DNA from: 13-2-20CM-66-19 sp963760225
GTDB taxonomy: Bacteria > Pseudomonadota > Gammaproteobacteria > Steroidobacterales > Steroidobacteraceae
Assembly (NCBI GenBank): GCA_963760225.1
Contig: CAVXCD010000001.1
Coordinates: 496,001 to 560,000, forward strand
DNA: 64,000 nucleotides
Reading direction: 5' to 3'
The notes below the pieces were generated by a model that worked only from the letters and a program-made list of their open reading frames with translations, was not told the DNA's origin and ran no database searches. The translations under genes were made by a program, and so were the position numbers. Position 1 is the stretch's first letter. The number at the start of each line of letters is the position of its first letter. This document shows, piece after piece, positions 42,501 to 50,264 of the stretch.

Positions 42501-43298
42501 ACCGAAGGCCTGGAGGTCGAAGTCCTGCACCGCGGCGTCCGCGACCCAGTGCCACCGGCCAGTGAGGTCGAGCGCCTTGCCGCCGATGGCGGCGCGGAAC
42601 GGGCTCAGCGTATGGCCGCTGATGATGAGCGCATCGAGGTTACCGTGCGCGCCACCGTTGAGGATCCACTGCGGTTGCCCCGCGGGACTCCAGTCGAGGC
42701 GGCCGTCGGCCTGTATGCCGAGCGGATCCTGGGCGCGCAGCTCGCCGATGGCGCTGACGTGCGCGCCCTCGAGCTGCCCGTCGGCCTGGAAGAAACGGAT
42801 GTAGGCGTGCCGTATGACGGCCGCACCCTGCAGGTCCGTCACCTCGAGGTGGAAGCCGTTGAACACGGTGAGCGTGGCGCTGCTGACGTGCCCGCTGTCC
42901 ACGGTGATATTCAGCCAGCGCGGCAGGAAGGTCGGCGGCCCGGGCGTCGAGGGGGTGGTGCGGCGTTTCACCTCGATGAGCGCGCTGCGCACCGAGCCGC
43001 GGCTGACGTGGATGCTCTGCAGCAACAGCGGCCGCAGCGCCACGCGTCCCTCGATGCCCTCGAAGGTGAGGTGCACCAGGCGGTGGTCGATCTCCACGCG
43101 CTCGACCTGCAGCCCGCGGGCGACCGTGCCGCTCACCCCGCTGATCACCAGCCGTACCGGGCCGAGCTGCTGCGGCAGGTGGCGCACCACGAACTGCAGC
43201 CCGGCGGTGGTGAACAGCGCCGACCACAGCAGCACCGCCGGTGCGACCAGCGTCGTGATGACGAACAGGCAGGCGAGGACGAGCAGGGCGCGGCGCAT
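39585..43298 (-). CDS. tamB: translocation and assembly module protein TamB
   Basis: A 1237-residue inner-membrane-anchored protein that spans the periplasm. One N-terminal membrane helix (about 5-28, LLVLACLFVITTLVAPAV) precedes a very long beta-rich AsmA/TamB-like groove. The C-terminal DUF490 domain (about 900-1237) includes GNVTIRSGYEAITRGNGTLS, DIQRGQLIFTGGAIDDPGID and the final RYLSPRLYVSYGVSLTEQLN. It works with TamA in outer-membrane protein insertion and phospholipid transport. tamA lies immediately upstream, 11 bases away. Confidence 0.95.
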   Translation of the reverse strand: MRRALLVLACLFVITTLVAPAVLLWSALFTTAGLQFVVRHLPQQLGPVRLVISGVSGTVARGLQVERVEIDHRLVHLTFEGIEGRVALRPLLLQSIHVSRGSVRSALIEVKRRTTPSTPGPPTFLPRWLNITVDSGHVSSATLTVFNGFHLEVTDLQGAAVIRHAYIRFFQADGQLEGAHVSAIGELRAQDPLGIQADGRLDWSPAGQPQWILNGGAHGNLDALIISGHTLSPFRAAIGGKALDLTGRWHWVADAAVQDFDLQAFGIGSPLGHISGTLSGTGDEHGFQAHGPLNPAGLAAGMFDVQFAGSYAAHVLTARQMQVRHRSSGARASGSGTIAIVDHGPRLDLSGSWNDFRWPLTGRDVAVKSTAGSFTLTGVLPYAVHLRGSGQAAQLPVMPVELSGTLDKNSFSFDPAELDLYGGHASVTGHVVWSPLETWTLAGRVTGINPGALREDLPGSIGFAFTADGRGFSPRGELSVGFSNLSGKLRGVAASGSGTVTHSGAAWSFSNVRVGLGTASLALDGRVDQQVDVRFAVATHDLSLLAPGARGELKTSGSLHGTLADPVVMAVAHGSGFEYQGVKVGALDADINFNPGSAAQESKVDVRLRQLSYGGRTVDSLALTLSGPPAAYQLHAAASMTGLTVRAQASGAYQHGLFNGRLGTLNIAGGGQLNLTLERPVELTLSPTHARVEWLCVVGTPGSICADGDWAPAAWSGTLMANQMPLNTLTTGMTPAVEYLGTVTALARFSGGANTVVQGTLRAQLTDAQIDHKVANHKIEHTRFGSGTITAVATPALISAQADIGDTGVGTIHGQLHIQRSAAAWQDMPLTAELHAHTAELGIVSLYVPDIDRAAGGLGVDLSATGTLGAPTLSGVVKVTNGEIDLYQVNLSLREIGLQARIGDSGIDFTGSAHAGAGAVSASGHLEWRRLLPYGKFHLQGTNLRVANVPEAQIDASPDLDFAVDGHRIEVSGKVTVPYAKIQPKDITNAVRASADEVIVGAEPENPAERFEVVSTITLVLGDHVNVDAMGLTARLTGNVTIRSGYEAITRGNGTLSVAEGTYTAYARKLDIQRGQLIFTGGAIDDPGIDVRAQKQFPDVTAGVNVRGTLLQPHMSFFSDPPLPQAQIVSLILAGGSLQSAQNSGNAAIGQGAALLAAELGKNVGLPDVSLETDPIANETSFVIGRYLSPRLYVSYGVSLTEQLNVFKMRYTLGDHWTIRSEMGTARGADLVYTIEK

Positions 43299-43309
43299 GG
43301 CGGTCGCGG

Positions 43310-45214
43310 CTACAGCTTCGGCGAGAAGTTGATGTGCAGGCGCGGGCCGGCATTCGTCGACAGCGGCTGCGCGATGTCGATGCCGAGCGTCATGACCGGC
43401 AGGCGTACGCGCAGGCCGACGCCCACCGAGTACTGGATGAACGGCGTGCACACTGGCGAGCCCATGACCGGTGCCGGCAGGCACCCCGGGCTCTTGAAGC
43501 CGTTGAGCGCATTGCCGTAGTCGACGAAGGTGGCGATGCCGAAGTTACGCGGCAGGTCGCGGATCACCTCTACCGTGCCGGTAAACACGTCCTTACCGCC
43601 GGTCTTGATGTAACCGGCAAGGGCGCCTTGAGCACACTGGGTGGTGCCCTTGATGTAGTTGAATTGCCCCTGCGTGTTCGTCGTGCATACCGCCTCGAGC
43701 GGCGACAGCTCGTTGTAGGCGAAGCCGCGCACGCTGTTGTCGCCGCCGGCGAAGAAGCGGTAGTAGGCCGGCAGATCAGAGAAGTTCTTCACCAGGGTCG
43801 CGCCTACCTCGTCGCGCAGCAGCAGGTGCCACTTCGAGCCCATGTGGAACACGCGCTCGGCCTGCATGTGCAGCTGCACGAAGTTGGCATCCGAGCCGAG
43901 CGCGGAGTCCGAGCCCTTCAGCTCGGCGAAGAACGGGCGCACGAACTGCGGCTCGCCGAGGAAGCCCTGGGGCACGGAGGCCAGGTCGATCTCCGGCACG
44001 AGCAGCCGGTCGGTCACCGAGCCGTTGAGGTCGTCGCTGGTGGTGCGCACCGCGTTCGCCTGCGTCACCCACTGCCACGGGCCGCGCACCATCGTGAAGC
44101 TCGGTCCGGCCGTCTGCGTGATGGCGGTCACGTCGGCGAGGGTCTGCTGCTCGATGGCGGCGTTCAGGGAGATGTTCTCGAGCGCCGGGTCGCCGACGGG
44201 CATGCGGTAGTGGCTCTGCACGTAGTACTTCGTCACCTGCGCCGCCTGCACTTCCACGCTGAAGCTGTGCCCGAGAGTATTGAGGTGCCGGTCCTCGAAG
44301 CCGAGCGTGCCGCGTACGCCGGTGTCGGTGGCGTAGCCGGCGCCGAACGAGTAGCGATGGCGGCGGCTGGCGTCGGCGTGGATCTTCACCGGTACGATGC
44401 GCGCCTGGCGGTCCGGCTCCTGCGGCTGCACCTCGAGGTTGGCGAAATACTGCGAATCATCGAGCGCGAACTGGGTGCGCAGCACCTGCGTCAGGTCGTA
44501 GTAATCGCCCTGGTGGTAACGCAGGTAACGGCGCACCAGGCTGTCGCGGATGACGTGCTGCTCGATGCTGGTGGCGCCGAAGCGATAGCGCTCGCCGGTC
44601 TCCATCTCGAGCGCGATGTCGGCGGTGTGGTTGGCCGGATCGACCAGCATCTCGTTGCGGGTCAGCTTGGCATCGAGATAGCCGTAGGTGGCGGCGGTGC
44701 GTTGCAGGTCGCTCTTGATGGCTTCGTAGAGCGCGTGGTTCAGCCGATCGCCGGGGTGCAGCGGCAGGCGCTTGAGGATGCGCGTGAACAGCGGATCCTT
44801 CTCCCCGGGTCCGCTGACACGTACCTCGATCTTGCGCACCCGCACCGGCTCGCCGGGGGTGATGTCGATGACCACTCGCCAGTCGCCGCGGCCACGGTCG
44901 GTAACGGCCGAGTCCACCTTCGGCTCGTAGTAGCCGTACGGGCGCAGCGCCTCCTGCACCTCGCGCTCGACGCGGTTGTGCAGCCGTTCCACGATATCGG
45001 CGTTCAGCTCGGCGCCGCCCTTGCGGTAGCGCTCGAAACTCAGGTAAGCGAGCACGTTGGTGCGCAGCTGCTCATCGACGCCGCGCACCTCCACGTTGAC
45101 CCCGGCGGCGTACGCTGGCGGGACCGCCGGCAGCGCGGCGAGCAGGCACACCGCCAGCCACGGAGCCCGCCAGTGGCGTCGACGAGCCCGCGACAGGAGT
45201 TTGCGCTGCGCCAT
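43310..45214 (-). CDS. tamA: translocation and assembly module protein TamA (Omp85 family)
   Basis: A 634-residue outer-membrane protein of the Omp85 family. The signal region is RAPWLAVCLLAALPAVPPAYA, then three POTRA domains (to about residue 270). A 16-stranded barrel follows, with the family motif FAGGDNSVRGFAYNELSP (the VRGF lid-lock motif) and the end GPRLHINFSPKL. It forms the outer-membrane partner of TamB, and the two are adjacent. Confidence 0.94.
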   Translation of the reverse strand: MAQRKLLSRARRRHWRAPWLAVCLLAALPAVPPAYAAGVNVEVRGVDEQLRTNVLAYLSFERYRKGGAELNADIVERLHNRVEREVQEALRPYGYYEPKVDSAVTDRGRGDWRVVIDITPGEPVRVRKIEVRVSGPGEKDPLFTRILKRLPLHPGDRLNHALYEAIKSDLQRTAATYGYLDAKLTRNEMLVDPANHTADIALEMETGERYRFGATSIEQHVIRDSLVRRYLRYHQGDYYDLTQVLRTQFALDDSQYFANLEVQPQEPDRQARIVPVKIHADASRRHRYSFGAGYATDTGVRGTLGFEDRHLNTLGHSFSVEVQAAQVTKYYVQSHYRMPVGDPALENISLNAAIEQQTLADVTAITQTAGPSFTMVRGPWQWVTQANAVRTTSDDLNGSVTDRLLVPEIDLASVPQGFLGEPQFVRPFFAELKGSDSALGSDANFVQLHMQAERVFHMGSKWHLLLRDEVGATLVKNFSDLPAYYRFFAGGDNSVRGFAYNELSPLEAVCTTNTQGQFNYIKGTTQCAQGALAGYIKTGGKDVFTGTVEVIRDLPRNFGIATFVDYGNALNGFKSPGCLPAPVMGSPVCTPFIQYSVGVGLRVRLPVMTLGIDIAQPLSTNAGPRLHINFSPKL

Positions 45215-45302
45215 CTCTTTTGAATTCTAGAGCCTTAAGGCCGCAGCCGCCTGCCGCCCCTGCAATGAGAGTGGGCGCGTGCCGTGCAGGTTCCGCGGTG
45301 CC

Positions 45303-46100
45303 TCACGCCCAGCTGCCCGCGTTCAGCGTGAATTCAGTCTCCCCGGACGGCTCGCCGCCGGCATCGAAGCGCCGCTCGGCGATGTACAGCGCGCCGCTGT
45401 GCTGCAGCAGCACCACGCTCGAGCAGCGCGTGCCGTAGACGGGATGATGCACGAAGGGCGCCGACAGCGCGCGCGCCCACTCCGGCGGCAGTCCGCCCGT
45501 GTCCTGCGAGCTCAGGTGATCCGCCGCCGGGGTGCGGTCGGCGAGCAGCGCGAATAGCGCCGCGGACGGTTGCGGCGGGGAGGCGCGCAGCCACGCCTCG
45601 AAGCCGGCCCGCACCCGCTGCAGCTTCGGCCACGGCGTGTCGAGCAGCTCGTTCGACAGGCCGTACACGCCCGGCGGCAACTCGCGTGCGAAGCCCGCGG
45701 CGCGGTTCGATCCGTACCACATCGAGCTCTCATCCGCGAGCAGCAGGTTGAAGCCGGAATAGTGCTCCCCATCGGTGGCCAGCGCGGCGAGGAAATCCGC
45801 CGCGCTGCCGGCGCTGCCGCCGTGCGCCCCGAGGTAGCGCGGAATCAGCTCGCCGCGCGAGGGCGCGTGGGGCTTCGGTCGCTGCAGCTCGCGGAAGTTG
45901 GTGACCACGCCGAAGCGGCGCGCCCGATCCAGGCCGAGCCAGGTGCCCCCGGCGCGCAGGTCACGTCCGGCGAGGATCTCGCCCGGCGGCAGCCAGGGCG
46001 CGAGCGGCGCCGCCGGCCGCTCGTGGTATTCGTCGCGGTTGGCGGCCACCACCAGGCGGTAGCGCGGATGGGTCTGCCAGGCGAGCACCAGCAGACACAT
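45303..46100 (-). CDS. NRDE family protein (TANGO2-like)
   Basis: A 265-residue protein starting MCLLVLAWQTHPRYRLVVAA and containing the eponymous NRDE (residues 21-24, ANRDEYHERP). The Cys at position 2 suggests an N-terminal nucleophile-like fold. GGTWLGLDRARRFGVVTNF, YGLSNELLDTPWPKL and YGTRCSSVVLL are the other conserved blocks. The function in bacteria is not established. It lies four bases downstream of nudC and is probably co-transcribed. Confidence 0.88.
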   Translation of the reverse strand: MCLLVLAWQTHPRYRLVVAANRDEYHERPAAPLAPWLPPGEILAGRDLRAGGTWLGLDRARRFGVVTNFRELQRPKPHAPSRGELIPRYLGAHGGSAGSAADFLAALATDGEHYSGFNLLLADESSMWYGSNRAAGFARELPPGVYGLSNELLDTPWPKLQRVRAGFEAWLRASPPQPSAALFALLADRTPAADHLSSQDTGGLPPEWARALSAPFVHHPVYGTRCSSVVLLQHSGALYIAERRFDAGGEPSGETEFTLNAGSWA

Positions 46101-46104
46101 GCGG

Positions 46105-47004
46105 CTAAACGCTGCCTTTCAGCCAGCTCTCGATGAGGCGCCAGGAGATCGACTGCGTGGGTGGCGCGAGCGCCTCGCCCGAGCGCAGCTGCTCGCGCGT
46201 AAACCAGCGCGCGTCTTCGAGCTCCCCGCCGACGTGCACCGGGCTGCCGGCGGCGGCGCGCGCGCGAAAGCCGAGCATCACCGAGGACGGGAACGGCCAG
46301 GGCTGCGAGGAGTGGTAGCGCACCGCGCTCACGCTGACGCCGGTCTCCTCCGCGACCTCGCGCACCACGGCATCCTCGAGGCTCTCGCCCGGTTCGACGA
46401 AGCCGGCGATGGTGGAGTAGCGCCGCGGCGGCCAGCCGGGCTGACGCCCGAGCAACGCGCGCTCGCCGTCGCTCACCAGCACGATGATGGCCGGATCGAG
46501 GCGCGGAAAGAACTCCTGCCCGCACGCCGGGTTGCTGCAGCTCATGCAGTGCCCGGCGTGGGTGGGGCGCGTCGCGGCGCCGCATGCGCCGCAGTGGCGC
46601 GCACGGGCGCGCCAGATGGCGAGTGCGCGTGCATAGGCGAGCAGCCCCGCCTCGGCGGCGCCCAGCACCGGGGTGAGCGGCCGCAGCTCCTCGAGCCGCG
46701 TGCCCTCCGGTACGGCGGGCGGCGCGTCCGCCGGCAGATCGACCAGCACGCAGCGGGCGCCGTCGTACCAGCCGAGCAGCACCAGCTGCGCGGGCGCCGC
46801 CGCGCAGACCAGCGGCGCGTCGTTGGCGAGGAAGGCCACGTGCGGCTCGGGCTGCCCGCGCAGCAGCTGCCGCGTACCCTGGCCGATGAGGTAACGGGTC
46901 GCCGGATCGGCGCGGGCTGCGCCGATCCAGTCGGGATCCTCGCGCTCCTCGGCGCGCCGCTCGATGTAAGGCCCGGAGAAAAAGTTAGGCCGCTCGTGAT
47001 CCAT
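46105..47004 (-). CDS. nudC: NADH pyrophosphatase / RNA NAD-decapping hydrolase NudC
   Basis: A 299-residue Nudix hydrolase that cleaves NAD(H) and removes NAD caps from RNA. A zinc ribbon (CGAC ... CSNPAC) lies before the catalytic domain. The Nudix box is GFVEPGESLEDAVVREVAEE followed by TGV. The NudC-specific SQPWPFPSSVMLGF follows. The ATG at 47004 starts MDHERPNFFSG. An upstream in-frame start at 47082 would run through the palindromic repeat and adds nothing conserved, so it is rejected. Confidence 0.92.
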   Translation of the reverse strand: MDHERPNFFSGPYIERRAEEREDPDWIGAARADPATRYLIGQGTRQLLRGQPEPHVAFLANDAPLVCAAAPAQLVLLGWYDGARCVLVDLPADAPPAVPEGTRLEELRPLTPVLGAAEAGLLAYARALAIWRARARHCGACGAATRPTHAGHCMSCSNPACGQEFFPRLDPAIIVLVSDGERALLGRQPGWPPRRYSTIAGFVEPGESLEDAVVREVAEETGVSVSAVRYHSSQPWPFPSSVMLGFRARAAAGSPVHVGGELEDARWFTREQLRSGEALAPPTQSISWRLIESWLKGSV

Positions 47005-47046
47005 CCACGCCTGTCCGCTCCCCGCGCGGGTGCGGGCGCCGGATTC

Positions 47047-47202
47047 TACTGGGGCCCCCGCGAAATTGCGCATCTTGTCCAACGCGCTGCGCCATTGGTC
47101 GCGGCAGGCGCAATTTTGCGGGGTGGTTTACTGGGGCCCCCGCGAAATTGCGCATCTTGTCCAACGCGCTGCGCCATTGGTCGCGGCAGGCGCAATTTTG
47201 CG
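47047..47202. repeat. two tandem 74-base palindromic units with 82-base period (REP/MITE-like)
   Basis: Positions 47047-47120 and 47129-47202 are identical over 74 bases. Each unit carries inverted ends: CCCCCGCGAAATTGCGC at the left and GCGCAATTTTGCG(GGGG) at the right. It can therefore fold into a long hairpin with a central loop of about 35 bases. Only this pair is seen in the window. The size and structure resemble dispersed REP-type or non-autonomous palindromic elements. They lie in the promoter region of nudC. Confidence 0.85.
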
Positions 47203-47512
47203 AGGGGGCGGCCCCGGCAACGGTCGGTGGCGCCCCCGGCCGCCGCGGCCGGCACCACGCCGCGAGGCGGACTCGCCCACCACCGGTTTGACCCTGCGTA
47301 TGTGCGCGCGCCGGGTGCAGCATGTGACGTGAATCTCATTCCCGCGAATGAGCGCTGCGCTATGTCGGCTAGCGCACCGTCGTCCGCGCGGGGAGCCAGT
47401 TTGATCAAAAGCTGGCAAGCAACATGCAGGGCCGCCTCCTTTGATTGAGCTCACTCGGCGGCATGCGCCCCGCCGCACCTCCGCGCGATCGATCAACCAC
47501 GCCGATGGAGAA
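47203..47512. other. intergenic region between repeat pair and TonB-dependent receptor
   Basis: No gene is visible. The left half is GC-rich with further short inverted repeats (CCGGCCGCCGCGGCCGG at 47239-47255). The right half is more AT-rich and contains a TTTGATCAAA palindrome (47400-47409) and the sigma-54-like element at 47413. It is the likely control region of the signalling operon that follows. Confidence 0.5.
47413..47428 (+). promoter_or_regulatory. sigma-54-like promoter before the receptor/YfiR/kinase operon
   Basis: TGGCAAGCAACATGCA keeps GG and GC exactly ten bases apart and matches TGGCAC-N5-TTGCA at all but two positions. It points at the receptor start 85 bases downstream. 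A TTTGATCAAA palindrome lies 4 bases upstream. No enhancer-binding activator gene is next to it, so the assignment rests on the motif alone. Confidence 0.5.
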
Positions 47513-49483
47513 ATGCTCCAGCCGCAGGTGATGGGTCGGTGGTTGGTCTATCGCAGGTTACTGCTGTGTCTGACAGGCGTCATGGCCTGGCACGCAGCGG
47601 CGGCGGCAGACGTGACGGACATGAGCCTCGAGCAGCTGCTGCAGATCAACGTCGTCGGAGCCTCCAAATACGAGCAGAAGCAATCCGAAATTGGCGCCGC
47701 CGTCCGCGTCATCACCCGCCAGGAGATCAGGGCCTTCGGCTGGCGAACTCTCGATCAGGCCCTGGCCAGTCTGCCTGGCGTCTACGTCACCTACGACCGG
47801 CAATTCACTTATCTCGGCGTAAGAGGCTTTGGCCTGCCGGGGGACTACAACACCCGCGTGCTGGTTACGATCGACGGAAATCGCGTCAATGACCCGATCT
47901 TTGACTCAGGACCGTCCGGTCGGGAGCTGCCACTCGACCTGGACCTGATCGAGCGCATTGAGTTCATCCCCGGACCGGGTGGCGCGGTATACGGCCAGAA
48001 CGCCATGTTTGCCGTCGTCAATATCGTCACGCGCACGGGCGCGGAAATGAATGGCGCAGAAGCTGCGGCCGGCTATCAGGAGCCGCAGTCACTCATCGAG
48101 GGGCGCGCCAGCTGGGGCGGCCGTCTCGACAACGGTGTCGATGTGCTGATGTCCGTGAGTGACATGAACGCCCGGGGTCAGAACCTCTTTTTCGACTACG
48201 GCGCCTCCGGAAAATCGGGAATTGCCTGGGGACTTGATGGTGATCGCACCCAGCAATTCTTCGGCAGCATTGCACGCGGACCCTGGTCGTTCGAGGTCGT
48301 CTACGGTTATGAGCACAAGGACGATCCGACCGCGGCCTACCTGTCGGATCCGCTCGTGCCCGGTCAGTCCCAGGAGACCGGTTACGCGCTCACGCAGCTG
48401 CAGTATCAGGATAAATTTGCCGGCGACACGCTGCATGCAACCGTACGCCTGTTCACAGGCAACGATATCTCGAATGAGCACCTGAGCTTCGGCGGCACCA
48501 TGTATACCTATCCTTCCACGCCGGATCTGATAGGGATCGAAGCACGCGTCGTGTCGACCGCGCTGAGCGCTCATACTTTGATGCTGGGGGTGGAGGCACA
48601 GGATAACTACAACACTGACCAGTCGCAGATCGTTCCTGCGCAGCCTGCCCTGGATGTCTACGTCCCCGGCTCGGGCTATCGAGCCGGCGTCTATGGCCAG
48701 GATGAATGGCACATTTCGAACGCGCTCGCAGCGACGCTCGGACTCAGGGTCGATACCAACGAGAAAACCGGAACGGCCCTGAGCCCGCGCCTGGCGCTCA
48801 TCTGGCAGGCCACCCCCGAGACCACGGCCAAGGCGCTCTATGGTGTTGCGCATCGCGCCCCCAACTCCTTCGAAGACCTGGCCTCATTTGAGCCGGATGC
48901 GCCCTCTCTGCGGCTCAGCGATGAGACCATCGACACACTCGAATTCGACGTGGACCACCGGGTCGGCCGCGATCTGACGCTGCGCGCCTCGCTCTATCAA
49001 TGGACCCTCCACGACCTCATCCTGGAGAACGACCTTACGGAGGAGTACCAAAACACTCAGCCGGTCGATACGCGTGGCATCGAGCTCTCGACGGACAAGA
49101 CGTGGGATTCGGGTGCACGCCTGCGCGACAGCGTGTCGATCCAACATGCCGATTACCGCAGCGGCGGCGAGGTACCCAACTCGCCCGAGATACTCGGCAA
49201 GCTCAATTTCTCGAGCCCCCTGCCGGTCGACGGTGTGCGTTTAGGCTACGAGCTGCGCTATGACAGCTCGCGCTTGACCCTGAATGGCACGCCCCTGGGA
49301 GGCTACGCCCTGTCAAACCTGTTTCTGAGCACGGAGTCGCTGGCTAAGGGACTCGAGGTATCCCTGGGCGTCGGCAATCTGTTCGACAAGCACTACGCCC
49401 AACCCGCCTCTGCCAACCACTGGCAGGACTCACTGGAGCAGGACGGCCGCAGCGTCCGTATCGACCTTCACTACGCGCGCTGA
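47513..49483 (+). CDS. TonB-dependent receptor (signalling-operon type)
   Basis: A 656-residue outer-membrane receptor. The signal peptide is RRLLLCLTGVMAWHAAAA/ADV. The short SLEQLLQINVVGASKYEQKQ segment precedes the plug domain, typical of receptors encoded with YfiR and hybrid kinases. The plug contains GVRGFGLPGDYNTRVLVTID and FIPGPGGAVYGQNAMFAVVN. The barrel ends VRIDLHYAR, so the last residue is not the usual Phe. Translation probably starts at 47513 (ATG 47531 also possible). Three further signalling genes follow in the same direction with overlaps, and base use is less GC-rich than in surrounding genes. Confidence 0.85.
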   Translation: MLQPQVMGRWLVYRRLLLCLTGVMAWHAAAAADVTDMSLEQLLQINVVGASKYEQKQSEIGAAVRVITRQEIRAFGWRTLDQALASLPGVYVTYDRQFTYLGVRGFGLPGDYNTRVLVTIDGNRVNDPIFDSGPSGRELPLDLDLIERIEFIPGPGGAVYGQNAMFAVVNIVTRTGAEMNGAEAAAGYQEPQSLIEGRASWGGRLDNGVDVLMSVSDMNARGQNLFFDYGASGKSGIAWGLDGDRTQQFFGSIARGPWSFEVVYGYEHKDDPTAAYLSDPLVPGQSQETGYALTQLQYQDKFAGDTLHATVRLFTGNDISNEHLSFGGTMYTYPSTPDLIGIEARVVSTALSAHTLMLGVEAQDNYNTDQSQIVPAQPALDVYVPGSGYRAGVYGQDEWHISNALAATLGLRVDTNEKTGTALSPRLALIWQATPETTAKALYGVAHRAPNSFEDLASFEPDAPSLRLSDETIDTLEFDVDHRVGRDLTLRASLYQWTLHDLILENDLTEEYQNTQPVDTRGIELSTDKTWDSGARLRDSVSIQHADYRSGGEVPNSPEILGKLNFSSPLPVDGVRLGYELRYDSSRLTLNGTPLGGYALSNLFLSTESLAKGLEVSLGVGNLFDKHYAQPASANHWQDSLEQDGRSVRIDLHYAR

Positions 49484-49528
49484 ACCGTGTCACTGCAACC
49501 GCTGTGCGCTAAAAGCCGGGCCGGCACG

Positions 49529-49747
49529 ATGAGGTCCCGGCGCAAGCTTTTGCTGGCGTACATTGTCACGCTGCTATTGGCTGTTCCGGCAACTGCCGAT
49601 TCCTTTACGCTGGATCAATTGCTCGACATGCCCCTCGAGCAGCTGCTGCAACTGACGATCACCTCGAGGCACGCCCCGCCGCTGTCCGCCCGCTGGCCAC
49701 CGCCGCCGAACGGACCGCGCACCGTGGAGCATCGCGATGCCGCGTAG
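49529..49747 (+). CDS. 72-residue exported micro-protein resembling a truncated receptor N-terminus
   Basis: The ATG at 49529 gives MRSRRKLLLAYIVTLLLAVP(ATA/D), a clear signal peptide. SFTLDQLLDMPLEQLLQLTI follows, the same pre-plug motif as SLEQLLQINVVGASK in the receptor upstream. After TSRHAP the sequence becomes Pro/Arg-rich and stops after 27 residues. It lies between the receptor stop and the yfiR start, overlapping the latter by 11 bases. It could be the leftover of a second receptor gene or a genuine short periplasmic peptide. An upstream GTG (49487) would add 14 non-signal residues. Confidence 0.5.
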   Translation: MRSRRKLLLAYIVTLLLAVPATADSFTLDQLLDMPLEQLLQLTITSRHAPPLSARWPPPPNGPRTVEHRDAA

Positions 49748-50264
49748 CACCCGCATGGCGGCCTGGTGCCTGGGCCTGGCGCTCCTGGCGTTCGCACCGG
49801 CAGCGGTAAGCGATGACCTGCCCGAATATCGCCTCAAGGCGGCATTCCTCTACAACTTCGCCCTGTTCACCGAGTGGCCGGCGGACATAGGCGCAACGCT
49901 GAACTTGTGCGTGTACGGTCGGGATCCGTTCGGTGAGGAAATAGATGCGCTGCAGGGCAAACCCGTCGGCGCTCGTCGCATCGTGGTGCGCCGCATTACC
50001 ACTATCGAGGGACTGAGCGTTTGTCAGGTCGTGTTTATCGTCAATCCGTTGGGCGACGGCATCGCGCGCGTGCTGTCCGCGCTGCACGGGGCCACCGTGC
50101 TGACCGTTGCCGACGCGCCGGGTGCCGCCAGGCAGGGCGTCGCTCTCAACATGAATGTGGTGAGCAACAAGATCACCTTCGAAGCCAACCTCACGGCGGT
50201 CCGGGCGGCCAATCTCACCCTTAGCTCGAAGCTGTTGAGCCTGGCGACCGAGGTGCTGCCATGA
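49737..50264 (+). CDS. YfiR family periplasmic protein (DUF4154)
   Basis: A 175-residue protein with a signal peptide (WCLGLALLAFAPAAVS/DD) and the YfiR/DUF4154 core: EYRLKAAFLYNFALFTEWPAD, LNLCVYGRDPFGEEIDAL, GARRIVVRRITTIEG, QVVFIV, and the terminal LSSKLLSLATEVLP. In Pseudomonas, YfiR is a periplasmic repressor of the diguanylate cyclase YfiN. Here the partner would be the membrane kinase whose ATG overlaps its stop (ATGA). GGAG seven bases before the ATG fixes the start. Confidence 0.87.
   Translation: MPRSTRMAAWCLGLALLAFAPAAVSDDLPEYRLKAAFLYNFALFTEWPADIGATLNLCVYGRDPFGEEIDALQGKPVGARRIVVRRITTIEGLSVCQVVFIVNPLGDGIARVLSALHGATVLTVADAPGAARQGVALNMNVVSNKITFEANLTAVRAANLTLSSKLLSLATEVLP

Noticed and set aside
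39957..43520. A 1187-codon open frame on the plus strand opposite tamB
   Set aside because: It is His/Arg/Gly-rich with no family pattern and runs exactly antisense to tamB, whose codon phase in GC-rich DNA keeps the opposite frame open.
45215..45302. Possible small gene between tamA and the NRDE gene
   Set aside because: Only 88 bases of spacer with no start site or protein-like pattern; likely the tamA promoter region.
47005..47082. Longer NudC N-terminus starting at 47082
   Set aside because: It would be encoded by the palindromic repeat and adds residues not found in the family; ATG 47004 fits the usual start.
47047..47202. Possible CRISPR array
   Set aside because: Only two units, the repeat is 74 bases and palindromic, the spacer is 8 bases, and no cas gene is nearby.
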